Below are positions 35,957-51,300 of a stretch of DNA of 64,000 bases, one piece after another. How positions within the stretch are numbered: the first letter of the stretch is position 1; the number at the start of each line of letters is the position of its first letter. Source of the stretch: Prochilodus magdalenae (Eukaryota; Chordata; Actinopteri; Characiformes; Prochilodontidae); NCBI GenBank assembly GCA_024036415.1, contig JAMWET010005070.1, positions 250,001 through 314,000 of the forward strand, in the 5' to 3' direction. Both the position numbers and the translations under genes were made by a program. Below the pieces are notes generated by a model. That model saw only the letters and a program-made list of their open reading frames with translations. It was not told the DNA's origin and did no database searches.

Positions 35957-36252
35957 ACTCAGTCATCTTCTAAATCTCTTATAATCCTTTTGGGTGCTGA
36001 AGCCTCGATATTTAATGGGCAGAAGGCATGAAACATCCTGGACAGGCCACCAATCCATCACAGGCCAGACACATACATTCACATCTAGGGGGCAATTTAG
36101 CATCTCCACATCACCTGACTGCATGCCTTTGGACTGTGGAAGAACACAAACACAGGGAGAACATGCAAGCCATACACACAGAAACGACCCAGGAATTAAA
36201 CCTAGGCCCTTCTTGCTGGCAACAGCGCTATCCACTGCACCACTACGCCATC
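35957..36252 (-). repeat. tRNA-derived SINE-like repeat (copy 4, near full length)
   Basis: Read on the minus strand it starts near 36252 with a tRNA-like head. An A-box-like TGGTGCAGTGG (complement of 36232-36242) is followed by a B-box-like GGTTTAATTCC (complement of 36192-36202), about 30 bp apart as in Pol III promoters. A body with 'ggagatgctaaattgccccc' follows, then 'gtggcctgtccaggatgttt', and a tail ending 'gaagatgactgag'. Copies 1-3 at 1.0, 2.5 and 22.0 kb share these blocks. It is non-coding and presumably moved by a partner LINE. Confidence 0.75.
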
Positions 36253-37259
36253 GTTCTGCCCTCTGCTTCACTATGCAGCCCTTGCTACCCACTGCACAGC
36301 CCTACCCAACACCAATTTGGTTTGGGTTGTTGAATTTGTTTAAGTGGCTTGTTTTATGTTTATGTTATTTGGGAAGTGTATTTGGGTTTAAGAAATCTGA
36401 CAATTAAGAACTGATATGCATATGTATATTCAACCACTAACAAATGAAAATCATATCAGCCAGTAAAATGCTGCTGGAGTAAAATTCTACATCAGCCTGT
36501 ATTTCCAGATTTAACAGCAACACTAAGCTCCTAAACTGGCCATACAGTCCCCTATATTCAGCTTGTTTAGGCCTGGAGCTCAGCTTACTATAAAAATAAA
36601 TACTTTTAGAAATCAAAGTTAGTTTTTCCCCAGTTCGTATTGGGTAGATTTTGTACTGTCAGGTCTCTACCATCCTGTGCGTTATGGATATTTAGTTATT
36701 GTGTATATTTTATGTATTTATATGTAATATTATATTTATATTGTATGTTTATATGTATTATGTATAAACTTTTATTATTTAAATAGAGTTTATTAACTAT
36801 ATTGTCTATATTTATTGCACTTTTTTTGCTGGTTTTCAGTATTAACTGTAGCACCATGTCCTGGGCTATATTTCATCCCTCACTCAGCACATCTGTGGAG
36901 GGAGGGAATAAAAGTGAATTTGACTTTGACCTCAACTTAAAGATCAGTATCTGTGAGAAATTTCCATATCGGTTGGGCCATACTAAGGAGCACCTGCTGA
37001 CTGTCCATCTCTACCCTTCATGCCTGTCTATGAAATGCCCTCACAGTCTGTGGGCCTGCAGGCTGTACTGCTACTCCAGCACACGTTGGCTGAGCGAGCT
37101 AAAGAGCGTGTGAATGCACAGGGCTTCTGCCTCACTCTTTGCTGTCATGCCGTATCCACTCTAGCTGCAGCGAGCTGTCCCCCAGGACAGGGACAGGGGG
37201 CCATAACGTGTGTCACCAGCCATCACCGTGTCACTCAATCTGCTGTCATCACTGACACT
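36253..37259. other. Intron 1 stretch without recognised features
   Basis: An AT-rich patch near 36680-36800 (TATGTATTTATATG units) is simple-sequence-like. No gene or mobile element is identified. Confidence 0.4.
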
Positions 37260-38130
37260 CTCCAACCGCTGCTATGCGGTGCCCGCTAATTAGCGACGAC
37301 CCTTAATGCTGCTCAGCCCTCCTGAAATAATGCAATTATTTTTTTTCCCTGGTGCTGGTGTTTATGGATATTAGTTTCTTGAGGTTTCAAGCACCCTCTC
37401 AGGCATGCTCGGGCATACTGAGCACGGTCGGCGTGAAAAAGCCCTCCACAGACAGCAGCCTGGGCTGAATATGGAGAGCTAATTGCTCCCCCCTTTGTAA
37501 TAACCATAGAGTATCAACAGATATCTGTGGAAAACAGGCTGTAGGTCTAGGGTTGGACCCGATGACCCTAGCTTTATTGTGTCTGTGCGTTCAGTAACCA
37601 TGAACAGTTACAGGAAGTGCAGTTTCCTTCCTTACTATGCTGGCTGTGGTTTGGTGATGTCTAGAGAAATATGATAATAAAGCTTAAATTGAATGCTAGA
37701 TATTAGAGGGAGGTAGCAAATCAGTGCCATTTCTGCTGCTCCGACCTCTGGCTGGCGCCACAGATGGCAAGACGGGAACACAAATCTTCAGATGAATTTA
37801 TGCTCTCCCTTAAAGATCATCTGGATTTAGTAAAATTTAATCCCGTCTCAGTGACTCCTGCCAGGGACAGATTTAATCAGAAAACATGCCTCTTACATAT
37901 TCATCTGCGCATTCTCCTCGCGGATCATCTTAAGTGTTCTCCTCCACTAGCGGCCTCCTCATTTTAATTTTCTTTGCTGTGTTCTTAAATCCGTCTCCTC
38001 ATAAATCACGGCTCTGTGGCTTGTCCATTACATTGGCGTCCATTTATTACCTACGTTTCACAGCACTTCATTTCTCGTTCCTGCTCCCTGCACTGTTCCT
38101 CTAATTAATTTAGTGGTGGTGGAGAATGAA
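37260..38130. promoter_or_regulatory. Candidate conserved non-coding regulatory block
   Basis: A long repeat-free run carries CCCGCTAATTAGCGACG near 37282, a palindromic homeodomain core (GCTAATTAGC). It also has GAGCTAATTGCTCC near 37476 and CTCTAATTAATTTAG near 38099. Composition and complexity resemble the blocks at 7.6 and 42.7 kb. Function is inferred. Confidence 0.33.
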
Positions 38131-42244
<4,114 letters not shown>

Positions 42245-42709
42245 GTTTACTGTAAATCAGTTGTTGTCTTAACTAGAATGGTTTAAGTACATATATACAT
42301 ATAAGTACGTATACCAGCATGTAACATATACACAACAATGTGCAACAATACACAACTGTAGAACAGACAATAGCAATAACCAGATCCCCCCCCCTGTACC
42401 TACAGCATGGTGGTGACTGTTACGCATGAATGCCTGAAGAACACTGATAAAATAAATCTTGTCCTTTGTTTTTGTAAATACGCAGAGTTGATGGCTTTTG
42501 CATGTGTCCACTCATAGCTGAGTGGTACGGTACACTGACCTTTAAAAGGATTCCTTTGATTTGGTAACGCCTGTCTGTCTTTTTGACCCCTGTAATTTGA
42601 ACCTGCTTGATCAGAGCAGTAGAAATTTGCCTGCGTCGTTTGCCAGACTGTTGGAACTTGCAGCAGTGCCTGTTGTTCGTGAACAAGTTAGACACCAGTC
42701 AAAAGAATC
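42245..42709. other. Intron 1 stretch without recognised features
   Basis: No supportable feature is seen between the microsatellite and the next candidate regulatory block. Confidence 0.4.
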
Positions 42710-43700
42710 AAAATGAACACAATTAATAATAAAAAGGCAGGAAAACACTGGCTGATCTCTCGTGTACTAATCTATTTTGCTCATGCTAATAGCTTGATGA
42801 GGCTTAATCTTTTAATTATGACACGATGGAAACTGACATTGAGCCAATTAAACCGATATGTGTGCACTATTCAGCACATAATTCTGTCAAGGTTTGCTTC
42901 TAAGGGATTACGCACCGTGCGGTGGTCGTCCCTGAGAGTGAGAGCTGGCATTTTTGTCTGTTGAGACAAAATGGCCCGCCTTCTCGTGTGACGGACACTA
43001 AACTTCACCAATCTAACAATTTACAAGACAGCTCTTCAGCCATAATGATATTTCACAGAAAGCTGCTTTTCCTCCATAAATCCTCACTTATAATCCCCAA
43101 GGATCGCCAAGACGGTGCCTGGAGCTTAAACTCTTGATTGAGCACTGAGAGCAATGAGCAGGAATCTATTAAAAATGCACCCGGTAAAAGCAGATGGCTG
43201 GTCGGAGGAGTTCAACGAAGAAAGAAGGTCTGTCGCTGCATCCCTTAGATTCATCAGTAGAAAATAGGTCAAGGGATGGCTTGCGGTTCTATAATCTTAA
43301 GAAGAAATCTTGCTCAATTAATAATCTTGTTACACAATGCGGACTTGATGTTCGCAGATTTTGGCCCATTTTTGAAGGTACGTTAAAAGTGGGCGGTTTT
43401 CTGAGAGCCTTGTTGTAAAAGCATGTTTTCGTAATGGCTGCCCTTGTAATTAAATTCACCCGGACACACAAATTGGATGTATTCTTTCTGTCAGCGCCAG
43501 AGACTGAGAGTGATGCTTATAGCTCTTTGTTTTCTGCCAATTCAACAGAGGATTTCAAGGTTATTGTAGCCAGTGCATTCATTTTTTTTTCAAGCAAACA
43601 ATATGACAAACTCTCTAACCGTAATATGAGCATGCTTTTGTTTTTATTAAGCTCCATTGTGCAGATTGTTGTAGCTCTACTATTGCTCTGAGGGGCATTA
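42710..43700. promoter_or_regulatory. Candidate conserved non-coding regulatory block
   Basis: About 1 kb of complex, repeat-free sequence has many AT-core words: CACAATTAATAATAAAAAGG near 42718, CTTTTAATTATGACACG near 42809, GAGCCAATTAAACCG near 42841, CCTCCATAAATCCTC near 43071, TCAATTAATAATCTTG near 43314 and TTGTAATTAAATTCACC near 43444. No frame shows a protein domain. This is among the strongest enhancer-like stretches in the window, but only by appearance. Confidence 0.35.
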
Positions 43701-44289
43701 GATACAAACAGCTAGGCACTGTGCAGCATTTGTAATAGAGAATTGGCTTGGAATAGCAGCCAGACGGACTAGAACCGTGTGGGCCTATGAGGCATGAACT
43801 GTAGATCAGTAAAGGCAGTGTTAGCGCTAGGGGTACTTAAAAAAGCACAAGATATATGAAATTCTGATGTCTGTTGATTTAGTCCAAGCCAAAGTTCTGA
43901 AGAAAGTCCATATGTGGAAAGAATCCAGAAAACTCTTAGATGGGCTCAGCTGTGCTTTGGGTAGAAGACTCATTAGGCTCTATTTATTACCCAGTTAACT
44001 GTCGTTCAAGAATTATAGGTGGCATTTATTGAAGCAGTTTATTTCTTGTCGTAGGATAAATGTTGGCCTGTAAACCTAATCAAATTTGCTCCCTCTTAAG
44101 CAGATAAAAACAGGCGTCACATTTATAGTGTTTTGCCTTGGTATTTATTTCTGACCTTTGTGAAAAAGAGAAAGGTCGGATTTTAAGTTTGATTGCTTTT
44201 GTTGAAAAGTCAATAGCGGTCTTGTTTTAGACAGAGTTGAGAATTTTTTGCTTCTAAAAGTTTTGTTCAGCTCCATCCAAGAATGCAAG
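43701..44289. other. Intron 1 stretch without recognised features
   Basis: Nothing is supportable. Confidence 0.4.
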
Positions 44290-44960
44290 AAAGTGCTTTA
44301 ATGTTGTTGTTTACTTTCTCGATTATGAGATCAAACGTGGCGCGCTCCTCCTCTGAACAGCCTTACTCCTCCGAGTAATCGCCGGCACACTAACCCACAG
44401 GTTCCGACAAATTAGGCCCAGCGTATCAAGGGGTAAATGGAGAGAGGTGCGTAAACACAGCAGCGGCCCCCTCTCCCCTCCCCTCCCCTCCTCGCCTCCT
44501 TTTAACTTGGTATGCTCTGCCATGTCTCTGACTTGTGTGGGTTTGGCTGTGATGGAAGGCGTCATTGCCTGCAGGTGGGAGGGTGGAGATTTCAGCTTGA
44601 TTCGTCAGGCAGTGGAAGGGGGTCAGCAAGGTGCCATCTCAGTCCCCTCTCACACATCGCATGCAGAGCGCTGCGCTTATTCTGAGCGCCGTGGCCCCGG
44701 CGGCCTCCCAGCAGCCCGCGGCTAATCGAATGGGAACGGGCCGGGAATAAATCATCTCGGGAGCCTCCCGATATTGAGCCGTCGCCGCCGAGTGAATCAG
44801 TCCAGACAAAAATAACCATCCATCATGCTCCTGGCTGGCAGAGCCACAGGGAGGCCAGGGCAGCAGGAAGCACATCCGTGTTGGTGGGACGTGTTGATTT
44901 TGTTTGCGCCCGATGTTGCATCGCGCAATGGAAAAACAGGCCTCCAGGACCCGTGGAGTG
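44290..44960. promoter_or_regulatory. Candidate GC-rich conserved non-coding block
   Basis: This stretch has a local CpG excess far from the gene start, centred on 44640-44780 (GAGCGCCGTGGCCCCGGCGG, GGGCCGGGAATAAATCATC, GAGCCGTCGCCGCCGAGTG). There is a C-rich run at 44468-44492. It could be an orphan CpG island, an enhancer or an alternative promoter of the gene. No clear first exon with start codon, open frame and donor could be defined. Confidence 0.3.
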
Positions 44961-45999
44961 CAGCAGACGGCATCTGGCACACAACTGTGCATGTTTGTGT
45001 GCATGGCCAGGCCTTTGTTCCTTTTTGTTCAGGCAAGGTGCTGCTGTTTAAGCACTTTTCTCCCCCATGTAAGGAGAGGCAGCTTTAAACACTTGTTGTG
45101 GCACCCACGGCTTAGAGGCTTCATAGTGCACAGCTCATCGTTTTACATTAAACGTGAGCAAAAACCCATGCCGTCTCTCTGTTTTTACAACAGTCCTGAG
45201 CAGAAGCTGCAAAGGAAGGAACGATAGTGGAAGAGGAACAAACATTAAGGGTCACTGGAATGAACTTCTGTACTTAGAGTTGCAGTATTTGTGGATGACA
45301 ATATGTTCATTAGCCTTTCCCCTCCAAACAAGCAGCGAAACCATGGCAACAAGCTGGTTGGAACTCAGTGGACAGGAATAGGAAAAGAAAGGAATAAAAC
45401 AAAATGCATGGATAACTCAAAAATATACTCCAGTCCAAGTGGAAGACAAGTGTCACTTTGCAGGCCTTTGGTTTCCTATTTGGGCTTGCCTCATTTCGGA
45501 GGGTGCAAGCACAATGCATGCTCTGTACGAGTTTTGAAAAGTACATTTGTGCAGCATTCGGGGCTTTTTTCCTTGTTTTTCCGACATTATGTGGGCAACT
45601 TGTCCAGCTCTACGCATACATGTGCACCCACTCTAGCTCGAGAGCAGCAGTGACTAAGAAACACAAGGAACTTGAGACTGGTTCACTGCACTCTCATTTG
45701 AGGCATATCAGCCCATTATAAGGTCACTGAACTGCTGCATGCGCTGTATTTCAGGACAGGCTTTTCAGGTTTTCCTCCTGAAGGCTAACTTATAATGGTG
45801 GAGGAGAAATAAACTGTATAAATACTATTTCAGTTTCATTTGAATATATGGGGATGGGCATGTAAGAAAATATCAAGCTCAGCAGGACTAATTATGCTGT
45901 CTGATGAAACTTGCAGTTCAGAGAGCGTACAGAACGGCAATTTGTATTGTACTTTGACACACTAACAGTAAATATCATCATGTTGTCCACCCCTGTGTA
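44961..45999. other. Intron 1 stretch without recognised features
   Basis: No gene or element is identified. Short frames in this interval carry no recognised domain. Confidence 0.4.
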
Positions 46000-46504
46000 C
46001 ACTATATATAGCCAAGTATGTGGACACCTCTCTTCATTATTAAATTCACCCTCATTGCTAGCAGGTGTATATCAGTTCACCTAGCTGACCAATCTCCATA
46101 AACCTATACTGAGATTAAGTAAAGGACTGTACTGAAGAGTTCAATGACATTAAACTGTCATAGGATGCTTTTCTACAGCTCTTCGACAAGGTTTCAGCTT
46201 TTCCACAAATCAGTTTGTGAAAGTTTCTGCCCTGCTAGAATTACCCCAGCCAAGTGCAAGTGCTGTTGTGAAATGGAAGCATCTGGAAGCAACAACTGCT
46301 CAGCCACGTTGAGCTAATATCACTGTATGCAACGTCAAGCATCAGCAGCAAGTGAATAAATGTTCTCTTGAGTGAGTGATGAACCACACCATCACAGGCT
46401 GATGGATTAATGGTGGATTTTTTCGGATTAATGCCCAGGGATTATAAATGGGTTTTCAACTAGGTGTACTGGTCAGGTGTCCACATACATTGGACCACAG
46501 AGTG
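46000..46504 (+). mobile_element. Internally deleted Tc1-type element, 505 bp
   Basis: The left end CACTATATATAGCCAAGTAT and the right end, whose complement begins CACTCTGTGGTCCAATGTAT, both continue into GTGGACACC. This gives about 30 bp of imperfect terminal inverted repeat. TA dinucleotides flank both sides (45998-45999 and 46505-46506). Interior words such as 'gtgaaatggaagcatctgga' followed by 'caacaactgctcagccacg' match the 5' part of a teleost Tc1 transposase gene, but most of the gene is gone and stops are present. Confidence 0.8.
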
Positions 46505-47719
46505 TATATAGGTAAACCTTGCTGTTTATACCTCAGCTCTCAGGTTTGCAAGCATGAAGGGAACAATCTCAGGGATCCTGCCAAGTTCGGCTTCAGTTGT
46601 GCTTATACCTTTGTAAGAGATTTGATGAGAATAACAATTAACATGTGAGACACTTGTATCTGTTTTATATTCCATCTATTCCATGCAAGTTCTCCATCTA
46701 GAGCTCTTGTCCCGCTTTGAGAGGTTTTGTCTAAAGGGCTCTATAAGCTGTTTAAGCAAAACTTAACGCAAAACTTTGCACAGTTGTGCTAGTTGTTTAA
46801 ATGCATTGCAACCTGGCATGTCAGTGCTGAAACATATCTGTATGTGGATATGTTTGTTCCTGTGAAGGTTATCCTGTGATGTTTTTTGAGACTATTGTAA
46901 AAGGAATTCTCACTCTGTTTCCATACTCTACTCTACCATTGTCTTGACTGTGGCATAACAACTGTGTTATGGCATAGATCACCCGTTTCTCTCAAAACCC
47001 TCCGTATATGTAGCTTTTTAGCATGGAGTATGCACTGTACAAGGCATGGGGTCAGCCACTTCAGCAGTGGTTCACCGCTACTGTTCACACAGAAACTCAG
47101 CCAGTATCAAAGAGCCCAGCAGGGCAGATGTTCTGGCGTAAGCACCCACCCAGCAGGCAACCGTACCAGCGTTCACTTATATATACAGGAGTCAAATGAA
47201 AGCAAGATGGACTGTGTTGAGACGTGGTGGGGGGGATTGTACTTGACATATGTACCATATGTTAAGTACGTAGTGAGACAAATCTCCTTCTTCATGTAAG
47301 AATAATTACACAGGAGCAAGTGAGGTCTGGTCCTAGGCATGTCGTTAAAGGGTTTTTAAATTAAAGTCCATTCTATTGACAGTGCTTTCCTGTGGAAATT
47401 ATTGACACTGGAAGTGGATTAGGATTATACAAATAAAAAGTGTATATATTGCCAGGTGGTATATTATTGAGGAATAGTAATTATATAATTATGTATTCAT
47501 GCTCTGGTGCTGCAGAGTGGAAGTTTTTACAGCTTTGTAGAGGACCATAGTTCAGGTAAGGCCCAGCGAGACAGAAACTTTTAGTACCACTAATCTAATT
47601 ACACATATGAACTTATCATTCCACTAACATTTCTGGCCTAATGAACTCTAGCCATCTCTTAAATAACACCCTGTTTATTAATGCATTAAAAGTCAAATGA
47701 TTCTACAACAAGCTGCTAG
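46505..47719. other. Intron 1 stretch without recognised features
   Basis: Nothing is supportable. Confidence 0.4.
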
Positions 47720-48330
47720 TTTTGGTTCTCCACCCATAAATTCATTATCAGCGGATTTCAGCGAAATTCTGGCTCCTTCTCACTCAGTCACACTTAACAT
47801 GTGAAACATTGCCCTTCCTGAGCAGCTCACATTAGAGCATTTGTGCCGTTGAGGCCTCTGGGAGAGCGTCCCCGGTGTTCACAGCATCACCTCAGCTGGA
47901 GACCAGCTTTATGATGTACTGCCTCAACATGCTTGCCATATTCACCGTTCGCTTAGGAAATGCTGTTCCCTGCATAATCTAATTAGTCACTGTCCCAGGC
48001 CTGTCGCTGCCTGCTGCACAGCTGTGCCTGTGTGCATCTACGGCGGGCTGGAGGCTCATGCTTGGCCTCACGCTGGGGCTGTGGGCCATGCTGCTCGGAC
48101 GAAAACCCAGATTCATCCTAATTGCACACTGTCAGGTTGTACAAATGGAGATGGATCAGGCATAATTATGGGGTGGAAGTGCTTCATGAGTGCCATGGAT
48201 AGGGGGAGCCGGGGAAACAGGGTGGCGTTCCATGTTAACACCCGCGCTCATCCATCATCATTTATCGGCAAGAGGGCAGGGAAGACGGGCTGCCATCCCT
48301 CACCACTTTTTAGTGGCGCTTAGGAAGCCG
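47720..48330. promoter_or_regulatory. Weak candidate conserved non-coding block
   Basis: A repeat-free, moderately GC-rich stretch with AAATTCATTATCAGCGG near 47738, ATAATCTAATTAGTCAC near 47975 and AGGCATAATTATGGGG near 48158. Regulatory function is a guess from composition. Confidence 0.25.
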
Positions 48331-51300
48331 TCTCGATCGACTGAGCACCAAGTTACCTGCGTAGCCTCGCACTCTCCTGCTCGTCATATGTCAGCCTTGC
48401 ACAGATTGTCTGATAAGCTGACCGTAGTAATAGGATGGGAGGTGACAGTCAAACAAGCGGTTTAATGTGTAGTTATGAGGTTGTTATAAGGATTATCTGA
48501 TTCTTTAACAGTGTCGTTGCTACCTAGTGACCATATCAAAGCCATGAATAGGACTTAATATGTTATTTGAAGTGAGGACAGGGAGCTATGATGTTTAGTT
48601 GCTGATATTCAGTATTTTTCAGTCAAGACTCTTGAAAGCAAGAGAAGGATTCTGTCCAGAGTGCAGATTCTGCAGATTTTTAATTTGTGTAGAAGAGAAT
48701 ATATTATATTACATTTGTATTTGCTATCATCCTTAACATTTTTGTCATACTGTGAATCTAAACATGTTTATAGAGAATTTAAATCTAATGTAAATGCAGT
48801 ATTTTGTGCAGCTCCCTGTGTAATTAAATATGTAATCACATAACATTTGAATAGTAAACCAAAGCGGTAGTAATAGCATCTTAGCGTTTAGGGGTTAAGC
48901 AGTTAAGCACTGCTTTTGGATGTTTGGGCCATAGTTTTGCTCTGCCCCCATGGTCTTGTCTGGATAAATGGCCTGGGGGGATATAAGATATATCAAACTT
49001 TTTGGAGCATATCAAACTTTCTTCAGTAATGAAAGTGATGTAAAACAACTCATAGAGGCTCCATAATCTACATTTTGGCCATGTGTAAGAATCTGAAACT
49101 GGCAGGAACTCTAAAACCATCTCAAACCATCCAGGAAAGTAAGGGGAGTGCGGTAAGATCCTTGGCCTTCTGTTTCATAAAGTGAACACTTCTTGGCACA
49201 GAGCGGCAAGTGGCTCGATATGAGTTTAATATGATTAATTAAGCATTCTTCAAGGGTCAGCGGGCCTAAATATATGCTGGATCACAACTGCCACTAATGT
49301 GCTGCAGATTTTCACCCTTATTGATAGATACATAATTGACTCATGAATAGCCATGTTCTCGTGTCGATGGCCCAACGATTAGCCTTTCCCACGGGTATTC
49401 TGCAGATGGTGAGTGGCCATTGGCAGAGTCAGGGTGAGGGGGCTTTTAAGTGTGAGGTTGACGGATTCTGTGCATGGACCGTATCGATTTTATATCGCTG
49501 TTCCTTTAGGCTTGGATGGCCGAGTGCACTCTTGAAACTAGTGAACTGCATTAAGTAACATCCTGTTTAAAGTAAAGATGCTGACCACAACAGCATTGAG
49601 TGAATAGAGTAATCAAGTCTAAAAGCCCCATACTCTTTTATACCAGCCAACAAAAAAAACGCGTGCAGGTATTACTATTTTTAATAGTATCTATACCATG
49701 CTTAACATTAACATTTAAAGAGGCATTTTCACCCAACAGTACATGTATTTTAGTGTTGAGTACCATCATAAGACATACAGTGATCTAAAAAATAAGTATG
49801 TCACTTTTATATCACTTATCTAATAGTAGCAGGAGACATTTTAAAGCCTGTAATTTTAAGTTTAAAAGTGTCCATATTTATATAATACGTTGTTAGATTC
49901 TGCATATGCCAGGTCTTTGTGATATTACTTAACATGTGTAATGATTTAAATATGCATCTTGCATGATTGTAAGTGCATGTGTTTTAAGATTACATCGCTC
50001 AGCAGCTCCAGTGCAAAAAAAAAAAAATTTAACATTAGATTTTTGGTCGGATCATCAAGTTTCATACAAAGAACGCCAATCCTGATCTTGTATTCCTTTC
50101 AAATTATTTCAGGATTATAATAAGCCTTGACCTGAAGGCTGTGTGAGAACTAAGACTGCTTTTATGGTCCAGATCCTTCTTTCTGTTAATTAGGTGCTAT
50201 TAGCTTACTGCCTAAAAGCAGGAAGGTCAAAGGGGTCTTGTTGTTAGCTTAGCTCAGCTCATGATCAGGGGCTTCAATGCTGTGTGCAGGTTGTTCTCCC
50301 AGTTTAACCTGTGATGCATCAAAATCAAAATTCACACTGAAAAACTGACAGTAAATTAAACCATTTAAAGAAAATAACTTTGAATTTTTACAGTATGTAG
50401 GTCACTAATATATATGCTATGTCTTTTGCAACACAGATTGTTTGGCCATCGAAAGCAGTAAATGCCATCATTTTTTTCTCTCTGGCTCTGATTTGGCATG
50501 CTGTACTCTGCGTATTGTGTGGGTTGATTGTCTTCAGGTGGTATTAAACCTGTAATACACAAGGTCTTGTGTGTTGTTCCTCCATACAGCTAACATTTTC
50601 ACTCTCTCATTTCGTAAATATAATAATCATAATCAAGCTTTTATTGCCCAGGTATGTTCAGAGACACACGTACTTTGTTTTGGGTTACAGTAGCTTACAG
50701 TAGGTCACAGTTTGAACGTGACTTTACAGACCAGTGCAGGAGGGTAAGCATGAGGTTCCTCATTTTCATCACCATTTAACGGATTTCTTAAATCTTAACT
50801 TTTTGACACTTAATAGGTTTTGACACCTAATTCATCTTAAATATTCTTTTTTCTGCCAGAGTGTTTCTCTTTAAAAGAAAACCAAAAGTGCCATTTGACA
50901 CTAGGAAGACCACAAAACTGTAGACTGCTAGCTCTGAGAACAGTGCTAAACCACATTTTTCAAGGCATGATGCTCTTTCCCAGTTGAATGCTAAAACACA
51001 TATTGGGTGATTTGCCTCAAAACATGTACCGCACACCCACTTGGCCAATTCAGAAGTCTTTGGTTTCCCCCTAATGCCTCGTTCAGATGGCAGAGCACAT
51101 AATTGTGAGGTGTTAATGTAGACCAGTGTGCCAGCGAGAGCTTGTTTCTTGTTTGTCTTAGGGAGAGTTATAACTTTATTTAGTGAGTGGAAGCGAAGAA
51201 GTGTATGGCAGTTTATCGCCGAGACTCAGGAGTCATAAATACATCAGTACCAAGATTGAGAGATCTAATTCCCTCCTGGGTGTTTGTGTGTTTTCTCATT

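Noticed and set aside
36192..36242. A true tRNA gene on the minus strand
   Set aside because: A- and B-box-like motifs are present but the cloverleaf cannot be formed and the body matches other dispersed copies; it is a SINE-like repeat.
44640..45100. An alternative first exon of the gene
   Set aside because: No combination of start codon, signal-peptide-like frame and phase-1 donor could be found in the CpG-rich block.
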